Position numbers and translations under genes: made by a program. A DNA stretch of 64,000 nucleotides, taken from NCBI GenBank assembly GCA_017428785.1, contig JAFRQD010000030.1, forward strand, positions 1-64,000, given 5' to 3'. Within the stretch, counting starts at the first letter, position 1. Every line of letters begins with the position of its first letter. The notes beneath the pieces were generated by a model. It did no database searches and was not told the origin of the DNA. It saw nothing but the letters and a program-made list of their open reading frames with translations. This document shows, piece by piece, positions 16,748 to 26,190 of the stretch. The DNA comes from Bacteroidaceae bacterium. GTDB lineage: Bacteria > Bacteroidota > Bacteroidia > Bacteroidales > Bacteroidaceae.

Positions 16748-19378
16748 CTATGCCGTGAGGAGCTCCACAAGCTTCTCTACTGCAGAATGGAGCCCGTCGG
16801 GGTTCTTGCCGCCAGCCGTGGCGAAATGGGGCTGTCCGCCGCCGCCGCCCTGCATCAGCTGGGCAGCCTCGCGGATGTTCTTGCCGACATTCACGCCTGC
16901 AGCGACAGCGCCGTCCGAGGCTGCTGCCGTGAGCAGAGGCTTGCCGCCTGCCATGGAACCTATCACGACGATGCTGTTCTCCACCTCGGCCCTGAGCTGG
17001 AAGGCGATGTCCTTCACGAACTCGGCACCCAGAGGCGTGATGGCCTTCAGGACCTTCAGGCCGTTTATCTCCTTTTGCTCTGCGAGCATCTGCTTCTTGA
17101 GGTCGGCCGCACGCTCGCGCATCACGTCTTCCACCTGCTTCTTCAGCTCGGCGTTGTCGGCGATGGCCTTTTGGATGGTGCCAATCAGGTCGGGGGCGTT
17201 GTTGAAGAGGCCGCGCAGGCCTGTCACCATGTCCTGCAGCTTGTCCATCTGCTCCTCGACGGCCTTGCCGGTGATGGCTTCGATGCGACGCACTCCGGCT
17301 GCAATGCTGCTCTCCGACATGATGCGAACCATGCCGATGCAGCCTGTGCTGCTTGCGTGGCAACCGCCGCAGAACTCTATGCTCGAACCGAACTGGATGA
17401 CGCGCACCTTGTCGCCGTACTTCTCTCCGAAGAGGGCGATGGCGCCCAGCTTCTTGGCTTCCTCAATCGGCGTATCGCGATATTCCTGAAGAGGCAGGTT
17501 CTGACGGATGCGCTCATTCACGATGTGCTCCACCTCACGCAGCTGTTCGGGCGTCACCTTCTCGAAGTGAGAGAAGTCGAAGCGCAGGTAGTCGGGCGTC
17601 ACAAGCGAGCCTTTCTGCTCCACATGGTCGCCGAGAACCTCCTTGAGGGCTTGGTCGAGGAGGTGCGTACAAGTGTGGTTGGCCTCGATAGCACGGCGGC
17701 GTTCCACATCCACGCAGGCCATGAACTCGGCCTCGGGATTGCTGGGGATGCGCTCCAGAAGGTGGACGCTCACGCCATTCTCTTTCTTGGTGTCAATCAC
17801 CTTGATGGTCTCCTGCTCGTTCACGATGACGCCTGAGTCGCCTACCTCGCCGCCCATCTCTCCGTAGAAGGGAGTCTGGTCGAAGATAGCCTCATAGACG
17901 ACGCCCTTCTTCTGCTTCACCTCGCGATACTTCACGATGTGGCAGGTGTATTCGGTGTAGTCGTAGCCCACGAACTGCTGCTCTGTTGCCTGCTCGCTGA
18001 CGATGTGCCAGTCGCCTGCCTCTACTTGGGCGGCATTGCGGGCACGCTCCTTCTGCTTCTGCATCTCGACGTTGAAGCCGGCCTCGTCGACGGTGAGACC
18101 ATTCTCGCGACAGATGAGTTCCGTGAGGTCCAGGGGGAAGCCGTAGGTGTCGAAGAGCGTGAAAGCCTTCTCGCCGGCAATCTCTGTCTGGCCCGCAGCC
18201 TTTGCCTCCTTCATCACGCCGTCCAGCAGCTTGATGCCCGTGTCGAGCGTGCGGAGGAAGCTCTCCTCCTCTTCCTTCATCACCTTCGTAATGAGTCCCT
18301 TCTGGCCTTCGAGTTCGGGATAAGTGGCGCCCATCTCCTGAATCAGGACAGGCAGCAAGCGATAGATGAAAGCCTGCTTCTGTCCGAGGAACGTGTAGGC
18401 GTAGCGGACGGCGCGGCGCAGGATGCGTCGGATGACGTAGCCGGCTTTCGCATTGCCCGGCAGCTGACCGTCGGCAATGCTGAAGGCGATGGTGCGGAGA
18501 TGGTCGGTAACCACTCGCATCGCCACGTCCGTCTCCTCTTTCTCGCCGTAACGGTAGCCGCTGAGGTCGCCGATGGCGCGAATGATGGGCTGGAAGACAT
18601 CCGTATCATAGTTGGACTGTTTGCCTTGTATGGCGCGGACGAGGCGCTCGAAGCCCATGCCGGTGTCGATGACGTTCATGCCGAGCGGCTCGAGGTGGCC
18701 GTCGGCTTTGCGTTCGTACTGCATGAAGACGATGTTCCATATCTCGATGACCTGGGGGTCGTCCTTGTTGACGAGTTCCCTGCCGGGCACCTTCGCCTTC
18801 TCCTCAGCATTACGGCTGTCGAGATGTATCTCGGAGCAAGGTCCGCAAGGGCCTGTGTCGCCCATTTCCCAGAAGTTGTCGTGCTTGTTGCCGTTGATGA
18901 TATGGTCGGCCGGCACGTGTTTCAACCAGTAGCCCACTGCCTCATCATCGCGCTTGAGGCCTTCTTCGGGACTGCCCTCGAACACGGTGACATAAAGGTC
19001 CTTGGGGTCGAGCTTCAGCACGTCCACGAGGTATTCCCAAGCCATGTCGATGGCGCCCTCCTTGAAGTAGTCGCCGAACGACCAGTTGCCAAGCATCTCG
19101 AACATCGTGTGGTGGTACGTATCATGTCCCACCTCTTCGAGGTCGTTGTGCTTGCCGCTTACACGCAGACACTTCTGACTGTCTGCACGGCGTCGAGGCT
19201 CCGGGTCGCGCGTACCCAGGATGATGTCCTTCCACTGGTTCATGCCGGCGTTGGTGAACATCAGAGTCGGGTCGTCTTTCACAACCATCGGAGCCGACGG
19301 CACTATCTTGTGTCCCTTAGACTCGAAGTACTTCAGGAACGAATCGCGTATCTCATTAGCTGTCATCATATCATTCAC
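16748..19378 (-). CDS. alaS: Alanyl-tRNA synthetase
   Basis: 876 residues, the usual AlaS length in Bacteroidales. The N-terminal class II catalytic core is visible ([57 protein letters not shown]), then the editing domain with zinc-binding [11 protein letters not shown] and [10 protein letters not shown], then the C-terminal DHHA1 domain ending in a Gly-rich [16 protein letters not shown]. It charges tRNA-Ala. The start could be the ATG at 19378 or the one at 19369 (MMTANEIR). Confidence 0.97.
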   Translation of the reverse strand: MNDMMTANEIRDSFLKYFESKGHKIVPSAPMVVKDDPTLMFTNAGMNQWKDIILGTRDPEPRRRADSQKCLRVSGKHNDLEEVGHDTYHHTMFEMLGNWSFGDYFKEGAIDMAWEYLVDVLKLDPKDLYVTVFEGSPEEGLKRDDEAVGYWLKHVPADHIINGNKHDNFWEMGDTGPCGPCSEIHLDSRNAEEKAKVPGRELVNKDDPQVIEIWNIVFMQYERKADGHLEPLGMNVIDTGMGFERLVRAIQGKQSNYDTDVFQPIIRAIGDLSGYRYGEKEETDVAMRVVTDHLRTIAFSIADGQLPGNAKAGYVIRRILRRAVRYAYTFLGQKQAFIYRLLPVLIQEMGATYPELEGQKGLITKVMKEEEESFLRTLDTGIKLLDGVMKEAKAAGQTEIAGEKAFTLFDTYGFPLDLTELICRENGLTVDEAGFNVEMQKQKERARNAAQVEAGDWHIVSEQATEQQFVGYDYTEYTCHIVKYREVKQKKGVVYEAIFDQTPFYGEMGGEVGDSGVIVNEQETIKVIDTKKENGVSVHLLERIPSNPEAEFMACVDVERRRAIEANHTCTHLLDQALKEVLGDHVEQKGSLVTPDYLRFDFSHFEKVTPEQLREVEHIVNERIRQNLPLQEYRDTPIEEAKKLGAIALFGEKYGDKVRVIQFGSSIEFCGGCHASSTGCIGMVRIMSESSIAAGVRRIEAITGKAVEEQMDKLQDMVTGLRGLFNNAPDLIGTIQKAIADNAELKKQVEDVMRERAADLKKQMLAEQKEINGLKVLKAITPLGAEFVKDIAFQLRAEVENSIVVIGSMAGGKPLLTAAASDGAVAAGVNVGKNIREAAQLMQGGGGGQPHFATAGGKNPDGLHSAVEKLVELLTA

Positions 19379-19433
19379 TGTTATTAGACTGTTTACTGTT
19401 TATTATATACTGACTTGTGCTGTAAAATGCGTG

Positions 19434-19441
19434 CAAATGTA
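19434..19441 (-). promoter_or_regulatory. -7 box for alaS
   Basis: TACATTTG on the minus strand, 56 nt upstream of the alaS start. It lies back to back with the merR promoter. Confidence 0.5.
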
Positions 19442-19471
19442 CGAAATATTTATGAATTATGTGTTATGTGC

Positions 19472-19502
19472 TTTGTTTTTTGACATTAATTTTATACTTT
19501 TG
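19472..19502 (+). promoter_or_regulatory. Promoter of the merR-type gene
   Basis: TTTG at 19472-19475, 19-nt spacer, TACTTTTG at 19495-19502. This matches the Bacteroidetes -33/-7 consensus and spacing. Confidence 0.75.
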
Positions 19503-19569
19503 CAACGAAATTATGCATTCTGAATTGTGAATAAATTGTAAATTGTAAATCGTCAAATTGTAAATTGAC

Positions 19570-19914
19570 ATGGCATACAATCCAAATAAAGAGCTCAAGA
19601 AATACTACGGCATTGCCGAAGTGGCAGAACAATTCAATGTGGCAGAGTCGTTGTTGCGCTTTTGGGAGAAGGAGTTCCCCAACATCAAGCCCCAGAAGAG
19701 CGGCCGGGGTGTGCGCATGTACACAAAGGAAGACATCGAGGAGGTGCGCCTCGTCTATAATCTGGTCAAGATTCGCGGCATGAAACTTGCAGCTGCGAAG
19801 CAAGTCTTGAGCAAGAATCGCAAGGCAGCCAGCGACACATCCGAAATCATCGAGCGCCTGCAATCCATCAAGGCTGAATTACAGGAGATTAGCCGCGAGC
19901 TGAAGGAGTTGTAA
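19570..19914 (+). CDS. MerR-family transcriptional regulator
   Basis: 114 residues. The N-terminal winged helix-turn-helix reads KKYYGIAEVAEQFNVAESLLRFWEKEFPNIKP with the MerR-type wing GRGVRMYTKEDIEEV, followed by a short dimerisation helix (AKQVLSKNRK, then SIKAELQEISRELKEL). There are no cysteines for metal binding and no effector domain, so it belongs to the short MerR proteins common in Bacteroidota, of unknown target. It is divergent from alaS and its stop codon overlaps the first base of a 22-bp repeat array. Confidence 0.88.
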   Translation: MAYNPNKELKKYYGIAEVAEQFNVAESLLRFWEKEFPNIKPQKSGRGVRMYTKEDIEEVRLVYNLVKIRGMKLAAAKQVLSKNRKAASDTSEIIERLQSIKAELQEISRELKEL

Positions 19915-20000
19915 ACGCCGGCTGCGGCGATTGCCAACGCCGCACGCGGAAATGCCCATCGCCGCACGCGGGGATTGCCAACGCCGCACGCGGCGTTTTT
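19914..20000. repeat. 22-bp dyad array C (CCGC-GCGG units)
   Basis: Four units starting at 19914, 19936, 19958 and 19980, cores CCGGCTGCGG and CCGCACGCGG. The array begins at the last base of the merR stop codon and ends with a T-run (GGCGTTTTT), so the last unit could also act as a terminator. Confidence 0.92.
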
Positions 20001-20049
20001 CAGCCCCCCTGCAAGGCCTTCTGAACACACCTCCCTATCGTCACAAAAA

Positions 20050-20080
20050 CAAGAAGCGAAGCCTCTCGACTTCGCTTTCT
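20050..20080 (-). terminator. Terminator downstream of tRNA-Val
   Basis: On the minus strand AAGCGAAG, an 8-nt loop and CTTCGCTT are followed by CTTGTTTTT, just after the tRNA 3' end. Confidence 0.7.
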
Positions 20081-20084
20081 TTTG

Positions 20085-20159
20085 TGGGCGCTGAGGGATT
20101 CGAACCCCCGACCCTCTGCTTGTAAGGCAGACGCTCTGAACCAGCTGAGCTAAGCGCCC
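20085..20159 (-). tRNA. tRNA-Val (anticodon TAC)
   Basis: 75 nt. Acceptor stem GGGCGCT/AGCGCCC pairs fully; D-stem GCTC/GAGC; anticodon stem TCTGC/GCAGA with loop CTTACAA, so the anticodon is TAC (valine); T-arm GGGGG-TTCGAAT-CCCTC. The discriminator base is A and CCA is not encoded. It stands alone, with a TACCTTTG box 30 nt upstream and a terminator downstream. Confidence 0.97.
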
Positions 20160-20188
20160 AAAAGGACTGTCCTTTTGTTTTTGCGCTG

Positions 20189-20196
20189 CAAAGGTA
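20189..20196 (-). promoter_or_regulatory. -7 box for tRNA-Val
   Basis: TACCTTTG on the minus strand, 30 nt upstream of the tRNA 5' end. Confidence 0.65.
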
Positions 20197-20336
20197 CAAC
20201 TTTCCGCCGACTCCTGCAAGCATTTCTCCAAAAAAAATCAAAAAGAACCCTCATTGGCGCTCATGTTTTCTTTGATGAAGATTTTTTCGTACCTTAGCAG
20301 TCGGAAACCTATACATTATATATAATAATAAAGCAA

Positions 20337-22718
20337 ATGATGAGAAAATACTCGTTTTTCCAGTTCATGGCAACAATCTGCCTGCTGGCTTCGCACAATC
20401 TTACCCTAACGGCTGCCCAGAAACCCTTCGTGAAAGAGGCTGGCGGAACGAAGGTGCAGATAGAGTTCTACACGCCCTCCATCGCGAGAGTCCTCAAGAC
20501 GCCCGTCGGCACAGAGAGCCACAAGAAAAGTCTGGTTGTGATAGCCAAGCCGGAAGACATGCAGGTCAGCACATCCTCGAGTTCCGTGTCGAGCAAAGAG
20601 CTGACGATAAGAGTGAACCCCATCACCGGTGCGCTGACCTTCCTCACGGCGAAAGGCAAGGTGCTTCTGCGGGAGAAGGACAACGGGCAACCGGCGACCG
20701 ACAACCGGCGGCATCAGGCCCGTCAGACCTTCACGCTCGAAAAGGACGAGGCCATCTATGGCTTGGGCACCATCCAGAACGGAAAGATGAACCGCCGAGG
20801 TGAGCACAAACGCATGGAGCAGTCGAACCTCGAGGACTTCCAGAATGTCCTGCAAAGCATCAAAGGCTGGGGCATCTATTGGGACAACTACGCTCCCACT
20901 CTCTTCGAGGACAATGCCGAGGGCATGACCTTCGAATCTGAAAGCGGCGAAGGCGTCGATTACTATTTCATGTATGGCGGGAGCGCCGACGGCGTCATAG
21001 CACAGATTCGCCACCTGACGGGAGATGTGCCGATGTTCCCGATGTGGACTTATGGCTACTGGCAATCGAAGGAACGCTACAAGACGGCTGCCGAGACGGA
21101 GAGCGTCGTGGACAAGTACCGCGAACTCGGGGTGCCTCTCGACGGCATCATCCAGGATTGGCAGTACTGGGGGAGCAACTACATGTGGAACTCGATGGAC
21201 TTCACCGGCGAGGACTTCGCCAACGGAAAGCAGCTCATCGACAATGTCCACAAGAAGCATGCGCACTTCATGATCAGCATCTGGGCGAGCTTCGGCCCCA
21301 TGACAAAGCAGTTCCGCGAGCTGGATGCGAAGGGCCTTTTGCTTCCCTTCGAGACCTGGCCGCAAAGCGGGCTCTCGCATATCTGGCCGCCCAGGATGGA
21401 CTATCCTTCAGGCGTAAGAGTCTACGACGCCTTCAGCCCCGAGGCTCGCGACATCTATTGGAAGTACCTGAAGACGCTCTTCGACTATGGTACCGACGCC
21501 TGGTGGATGGACTCCACCGACCCGGACTTCTTCAATCCTCGGGAGAGCGACTACAATCACAAGGTCTATGGCGGCACCTGGCGCTCTCAGAGAAACGCCT
21601 TCCCTCTGGAGACGGTTCGCGGCGTCTATGAGAAGCAGCGGAATGTGGGGCAGGAGAAGCGTGTCTTCATCATGACGCGAAGCGCTTTTGCAGGGCAGCA
21701 ACACTACGGCTCGAACATGTGGAGCGGCGATGTCAACTCGTCGTGGGACATGCTTCGCAAGCAAGTGCCTGCAGGCCTGAGCTTCTCCCTGACCGGCAAC
21801 CCCAACTTCAACTCCGACATCGGCGGCTTCTTCTGCGGTTCGTACAACAGAAGGGGGCCGGCCTCCGCTCCCCGCAATCCGCAGTTCCAGGAGCTCTATG
21901 TGCGCTGGATGCAGTACGGCTTCTTCTGTCCCGTCTTCCGAAGCCACGGGGCCGATGCGCCTCGCGAGATATGGCAGTTCGGCAAGAAGGGCGAGCCCGT
22001 CTATGACGCCATTGAGGAGACCATACGCCTCCGATACCGCTTCCTGCCCTACCTATACAGCACCGCATGGCAAGTCACCTCAAACAACGAGAGCTACATG
22101 CGTCCCCTCTTCAGCGACTTCGCCTCGGACAAGGCCGTGTGGGACATAGCCGACGAGTTCATGTTCGGCCGCTGCATCCTGGCCGCGCCCATCCTCGAGG
22201 CGCAATATACCGAGGAGGACAACAGGCAAGGGACTGCCGAGAGCGGGAACTGGACTGAGGCCAGGACGGCCAGCAAATACCTGCCGAAGGGCGCGAAATG
22301 GTACGACTTCTGGACAAACAAGCTCTACAGCGGCGGACAGAAAGTGACGCTTCAGACCTCGCTCGACCGCGTGCCGATGTTCGTCCGCGCCGGCAGCATC
22401 CTGCCCCTCGGCCCCGAGATGCAGTATGTGGGCGAGAAAGCTTGGGACAACCTGGAGCTGCGCATCTACCCGGGTGCCGACGGCGAATTCACGCTATACG
22501 AGGACGAGGGCGACAACTACAACTACGAGAAAGGTCAGTACGCCACCATCACTTTCCGGTGGCACGACACATCCCGCACGCTCACGCTTGGCGAGCGCAA
22601 AGGCAACTTCCCAGGCATGCTCCAGAGGCGGCAGTTCCGCGTCGTCCTGCCTGGCGGCCAGTCCAAACAGATTGAATACGACGGCTCGGAGCAGAAGGTA
22701 GCCCTTCCCCGGACCTGA
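20337..22718 (+). CDS. Secreted GH31 glycosidase (alpha-xylosidase/alpha-glucosidase type)
   Basis: 793 residues with a signal peptide (MMRKYSFFQFMATICLLASHNLTLTAAQ). N-terminal beta-sandwich, then the GH31 barrel: GIIQDWQYWGSNYMWNSMDF, nucleophile Asp392 in WWMDSTDPD, probable acid/base Asp465 in NMWSGDVNSSW, and LTGNPNFNSDIGGFF; C-terminal beta-domains follow. The QDWQYWG...WN block is like the alpha-xylosidase subgroup acting on xyloglucan side chains, but alpha-glucosidase activity cannot be excluded. It stands alone (no SusC/D pair nearby), ends at a strong terminator, and is preceded by a weak TACCTTAG. Confidence 0.88.
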   Translation: MMRKYSFFQFMATICLLASHNLTLTAAQKPFVKEAGGTKVQIEFYTPSIARVLKTPVGTESHKKSLVVIAKPEDMQVSTSSSSVSSKELTIRVNPITGALTFLTAKGKVLLREKDNGQPATDNRRHQARQTFTLEKDEAIYGLGTIQNGKMNRRGEHKRMEQSNLEDFQNVLQSIKGWGIYWDNYAPTLFEDNAEGMTFESESGEGVDYYFMYGGSADGVIAQIRHLTGDVPMFPMWTYGYWQSKERYKTAAETESVVDKYRELGVPLDGIIQDWQYWGSNYMWNSMDFTGEDFANGKQLIDNVHKKHAHFMISIWASFGPMTKQFRELDAKGLLLPFETWPQSGLSHIWPPRMDYPSGVRVYDAFSPEARDIYWKYLKTLFDYGTDAWWMDSTDPDFFNPRESDYNHKVYGGTWRSQRNAFPLETVRGVYEKQRNVGQEKRVFIMTRSAFAGQQHYGSNMWSGDVNSSWDMLRKQVPAGLSFSLTGNPNFNSDIGGFFCGSYNRRGPASAPRNPQFQELYVRWMQYGFFCPVFRSHGADAPREIWQFGKKGEPVYDAIEETIRLRYRFLPYLYSTAWQVTSNNESYMRPLFSDFASDKAVWDIADEFMFGRCILAAPILEAQYTEEDNRQGTAESGNWTEARTASKYLPKGAKWYDFWTNKLYSGGQKVTLQTSLDRVPMFVRAGSILPLGPEMQYVGEKAWDNLELRIYPGADGEFTLYEDEGDNYNYEKGQYATITFRWHDTSRTLTLGERKGNFPGMLQRRQFRVVLPGGQSKQIEYDGSEQKVALPRT

Positions 22719-22739
22719 GACATTAAGGACATAAAAACA

Positions 22740-22775
22740 ATCAGCCCAAGGCATCACCTTGGGCTGATGTGTTTT
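22740..22775. terminator. Terminator after the GH31 gene
   Basis: Perfect 12-bp stem (ATCAGCCCAAGG / CCTTGGGCTGAT), 5-nt loop, followed by GTGTTTT. Confidence 0.85.
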
Positions 22776-22843
22776 CCTATGTTCAGGGCAGGATGTCGTG
22801 CATCGCCGCACAGAGGATTACTCCTTTCGGCGAAGGGTGTCAC

Positions 22844-22975
22844 AAAACGCCGCAGGCGGAGTTCGTTGATTCATCATGATGCAGCAATTGATTATTCATG
22901 ATGCAGCAATTGAATCATCATGATGAATCAACGAACACAGCATGCTGCGTTTGCCAATCAGGCGTGCTCCGATGG
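22844..22975. repeat. 22-bp dyad array F (mixed families)
   Basis: Six consecutive 22-bp units start at 22844 (core CCGCAGGCGG), 22866, 22888 and 22910 (TTG...CAA units around CATGATG), 22932 (core CAGCATGCTG) and 22954 (degenerate). The array mixes the GC-rich and CATCATGATG families in one register and ends 22 bp before the stop of the convergent ACT gene. Confidence 0.9.
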
Positions 22976-22997
22976 GCAACGGAGCACAGGGATCCGC

Positions 22998-23426
22998 TTA
23001 TGCCTGCTGCGAGAGCGCGTCTTCCGCAATGAAGGGAAGGTTGTTCTCGGCAATCGTCTGGCGAGCCAGCTCTGTGTTGTCGGTACGGAACACGAGGATG
23101 CCCTTGCCACTATACAGGAAGGTATAGATGTAGGTGATGCTGATGCCGACCTTGCTGAAGAGCTCGATGACATCGGCTGCACAGCCGGGTCTGTTGTCGA
23201 GCTGAAGGGCGAAGACGTCGGAGATGGCGACGGCTATGCCTGCCTTCTTCAGTTCGTCGCAGGCACGAAGGGGCTCTGCACAGACAATGCGGAGGATTCC
23301 GTACTCGGCCGTATCGGCAATGGTGGAGGCTATAATCTGGATGTTTGCCTCCTTCAGGGCTTGGAGAACCTTGACGAGTGTGCCGGAGCGGTTCTCGATG
23401 AAGATGGAAAGTTGATGGATGGTCAT
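22998..23426 (-). CDS. Tandem ACT-domain protein
   Basis: 142 residues made of two ACT-like modules: HQLSIFIENRSGTLVKVLQAL (about 4-24), then VFALQLDNRPGCAADVIELFSKVGISITYIYTF (about 71-103). ACT domains bind amino acids or similar small ligands and regulate enzymes. It is 48 bp downstream of a phenylacetate-CoA ligase on the same strand, an arrangement seen in other anaerobes, so it may bind an aromatic amino acid or aryl acid to tune that enzyme (inference). Confidence 0.85.
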   Translation of the reverse strand: MTIHQLSIFIENRSGTLVKVLQALKEANIQIIASTIADTAEYGILRIVCAEPLRACDELKKAGIAVAISDVFALQLDNRPGCAADVIELFSKVGISITYIYTFLYSGKGILVFRTDNTELARQTIAENNLPFIAEDALSQQA

Positions 23427-23474
23427 AACTCTATAATGATTATTGGTTATAGTTTGTTTTCTTATTGACAGGGA

Positions 23475-24782
23475 TTACTGATAGACCTTGCGTTTGTCGA
23501 CGACTCGGACGGCCTTGCCTTCGCTGACGGGCAGGGCGCCGAGCGGTACCAGCTTCACGATGGGGGTGAGCAGGATTTCGTCCTTCAGCCGGCGGCGTAT
23601 CTCCTTCTCCAGCGTCTGCAGCTTGGTGTAGTCGTCGGTGGAGTGTGCCAGCTCGACCTCGACGGTCATGTTGTCGTTCTCCTCGTCGGTGGTGAGCGTG
23701 ATGAGGTAGTTGTTGGCGAGTTCGCTGAACTGCATGAGAATCTTCTCAATCTGTATGGGGAAGATGTTCACGCCACGCAGCACCATCATGTCGTCGCTGC
23801 GGCCTTTCATGCGGTCGAGGCGGATATGGTTGCGTCCGCAAGGACAGGTGCGACCCAGGACACGGGTGAGGTCACGCGTGCGATAGCGCAGCAGCGGCAT
23901 CGCCTCGCGGCAAAGCGTGGTAAGCACAAGCTCGCCTATCTCGCCGTCGGCTACAGGCTCCAACGTCTCGGGGTTCACAATCTCCACGATGTAGTAATCT
24001 TCCCAGAAGTGCATGCCGTTCTGCTCAGGACACTCAAAGCCAACGCCAGGGCCGCACATCTCGCTCATGCCGAACGAGTTGTAGGCCTTCACGCCCATCA
24101 TGTCCTCGATGCGTTTCCGCTGCTCCTCGCTGTGAGGCTCGGCACCGATGGCCAGCACCTTCAGCTTCGTGTCGCGACGCGGGTCAACGCCCTGTTCCTT
24201 CATCACCTCATAGAGGCGTGTGATGTACGAAGGAACGGCATGGATGGCTGTCGTGCCGAAATCCTTGATGAACTTGATTTGGCGAAGCGAGTTGCCAGCA
24301 GCGGCCGGAACAGTCAGCATGCCCAACTTCTCGGCTCCGTACTGGAAACCCAGACCGCCCGTGAACATGCCATAGCCACTTGAGTTCTGGAAAACATCGT
24401 CGGGACGAAGCCCGACCATCCAGAGGTTACGCGCCACCTGGTTTGCCCATTCGTCCAAATCCCTCTTCGTGTGCAGAATGACAGTAGGATTGCCCGTCGT
24501 ACCGCTGGACGAGTGCAGACGAACACAGTCGCGCAACGGCACGCAGGACATGCCGAAGGGATAGGTCTCGCGCAAATCCTGCTTGGTTGTGAACGGCAGC
24601 TTGCGCACATCTGCCAGTGTCTTGATGTCATCCGGCGTGATGCCTGCTTCTGCAAACTTCTTGCGATAGAACTCATTGTTCATGCAGTGACGCACCGTCT
24701 TCTGCAGCCTCTCGAGTTGGAGCGCTTCGAGCTGCTCCCTCGACATGGTTTCGATCTCTTGGTTAAAATAAGCTGTATCCAT
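23475..24782 (-). CDS. paaK: Phenylacetate-CoA ligase (copy 2)
   Basis: 435 residues from the ATG at 24782 (MDTAYFNQEIETMSREQLEALQ). The AMP-forming motif LHSSSGTTGNPTV, YNSFGMSEMCGPGVGFEC, YRTRDLTRVL and the C-terminal DMMVLRGVNIFPIQIEKIL are those of PaaK-type ligases, which activate phenylacetate or other aryl acids to CoA thioesters. In anaerobic gut Bacteroidales they often work with indolepyruvate:ferredoxin oxidoreductase in reverse or forward aryl-acid metabolism; no such oxidoreductase is in the window. It is 92 bp downstream of a second copy. Confidence 0.93.
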   Translation of the reverse strand: MDTAYFNQEIETMSREQLEALQLERLQKTVRHCMNNEFYRKKFAEAGITPDDIKTLADVRKLPFTTKQDLRETYPFGMSCVPLRDCVRLHSSSGTTGNPTVILHTKRDLDEWANQVARNLWMVGLRPDDVFQNSSGYGMFTGGLGFQYGAEKLGMLTVPAAAGNSLRQIKFIKDFGTTAIHAVPSYITRLYEVMKEQGVDPRRDTKLKVLAIGAEPHSEEQRKRIEDMMGVKAYNSFGMSEMCGPGVGFECPEQNGMHFWEDYYIVEIVNPETLEPVADGEIGELVLTTLCREAMPLLRYRTRDLTRVLGRTCPCGRNHIRLDRMKGRSDDMMVLRGVNIFPIQIEKILMQFSELANNYLITLTTDEENDNMTVEVELAHSTDDYTKLQTLEKEIRRRLKDEILLTPIVKLVPLGALPVSEGKAVRVVDKRKVYQ

Positions 24783-24874
24783 TATTAGTTTCTTTTTCTG
24801 AGACCGCCGACAACCGGCCACAGGCCTGAAGCCTTCCTGTGCCCGCCGTCTGTTGCCGATTGTCAGCCGTCCGT

Positions 24875-26182
24875 TTATAATTTTCTCTTGTCGATGATGT
24901 GAGCACTCTTGCCCTGGCTTCGCTCGATGGTGTTGGGGGCCTTGAGCTGGACCTTGGCGGCAATGCTGAGCACACTCTTGAGCTTGGCAGCCAGCTTCTT
25001 CTCGAGTTCATCGATGGCAGCCGGCGTGTCGAAGGTAGCCGTGAAGTATTCCTGACGGAGCTCTACCTGAACCTGCAACGTGTCGAGGTTGTTGACGCGA
25101 TCCACCACAAGCAGATAACGGGGAGCGAACTCGGGCATGGAAAGTACCACGCTCTCCACCTGAGAGGGGAAGACGTTGATGCCGCGAATGATGAGCATGT
25201 CGTCCGAACGGCCCTCGATGCGGCTCATGCGGATGCTTGTGCGGCCACAATTGCATTGCCCTGTCATGAGAGAACACAGGTCACGCGTGCGGTAACGAAG
25301 CAGAGGCATGCCCTCCTTGGTAAGGGTAGTGAAAACCAATTCTCCCGTCTGCCCGTTTGGCAAGGGCTCCAAGGTGACAGGATTGATAATCTCAGGATAG
25401 AAGTGGTCTTCGCAGATGTGAGAGCCATGCTGCTCCTGGCATTCATAGCTAACGCAAGGCCCCATAATCTCGGACAGGCCATAGAGGTTATAGCCCTTCA
25501 AGCCCAGGCGTTCTTCGATTTCCTTGCGCATGTTCTCTGTCCAAGGCTCTGCGCCAAAAGCTCCCGAACGCAGCCTCAGGTCTTCCTTCTTGATGCCCAG
25601 CTTCTCCATTGTCTCTGCAAGATACAAGGCATAGGAAGGCGTACAGGCTATGGCAGTGATGCCCAAGTCGCGGATAAGCTTGAGATGCTTCTCCGTGTTG
25701 CCTGTGCCGGCAGGAATACAAGCAGCGCCAAGGTGCTCCACACCATAGTGTGCACCCAGGCCGCCCGTAAAGAGCCCGTAGCCGTACGCTACAGAGAAAA
25801 TGTCGTCGCGAGTAATGCCGTATGCCGTCAAGCATCGCGCCATACATTCGCTCCAGACACCAATATCCTTGCGTGTGTAGCCTACAATTGTCGGGTTCCC
25901 CGTCGTACCGCTGCTGGCATGGACACGGATAATCTCGCTTTGAGGAGCAGCCTGCAGCCCGAAAGGATAGTTGTCGCGCAGGTCTTTCTTCGTGGTGAAA
26001 GGCAGCTTCCTGATATCCTCGATGGACTGGATGTCATCGGGCCGGATGTCCATCTCCTGAAGTTTATTGCGGTAGAAGGGTACGTTATGATAGACGTATT
26101 CTACAATCTTGTGGAGCCGCTTGCCCTGAAGGGCACTCATCTCATCGCGACTCATGCATTCTTTGTTAGGATTCCAAATCAT
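24875..26182 (-). CDS. paaK: Phenylacetate-CoA ligase (copy 1)
   Basis: 435 residues. Same architecture as the next gene: VHASSGTTGNPTIVGYTRKD (adenylation motif), YNLYGLSEIMGPCVSYEC, YRTRDLCSLM and DMLIIRGINVFPSQVESVV. The two copies are clearly diverged in sequence, which suggests different aryl-acid substrates (for example phenylacetate versus indoleacetate) rather than a recent duplication. It lies 8 bp after the symporter gene, so transport and activation are probably one transcript. Confidence 0.93.
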   Translation of the reverse strand: MIWNPNKECMSRDEMSALQGKRLHKIVEYVYHNVPFYRNKLQEMDIRPDDIQSIEDIRKLPFTTKKDLRDNYPFGLQAAPQSEIIRVHASSGTTGNPTIVGYTRKDIGVWSECMARCLTAYGITRDDIFSVAYGYGLFTGGLGAHYGVEHLGAACIPAGTGNTEKHLKLIRDLGITAIACTPSYALYLAETMEKLGIKKEDLRLRSGAFGAEPWTENMRKEIEERLGLKGYNLYGLSEIMGPCVSYECQEQHGSHICEDHFYPEIINPVTLEPLPNGQTGELVFTTLTKEGMPLLRYRTRDLCSLMTGQCNCGRTSIRMSRIEGRSDDMLIIRGINVFPSQVESVVLSMPEFAPRYLLVVDRVNNLDTLQVQVELRQEYFTATFDTPAAIDELEKKLAAKLKSVLSIAAKVQLKAPNTIERSQGKSAHIIDKRKL

Positions 26183-26190
26183 AGTATTAT

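Noticed and set aside
17939-19387. Long plus-strand frame opposite alaS
   Set aside because: It is the reverse-strand shadow of alaS; composition is Leu/Val/His-rich and no family resembles it.
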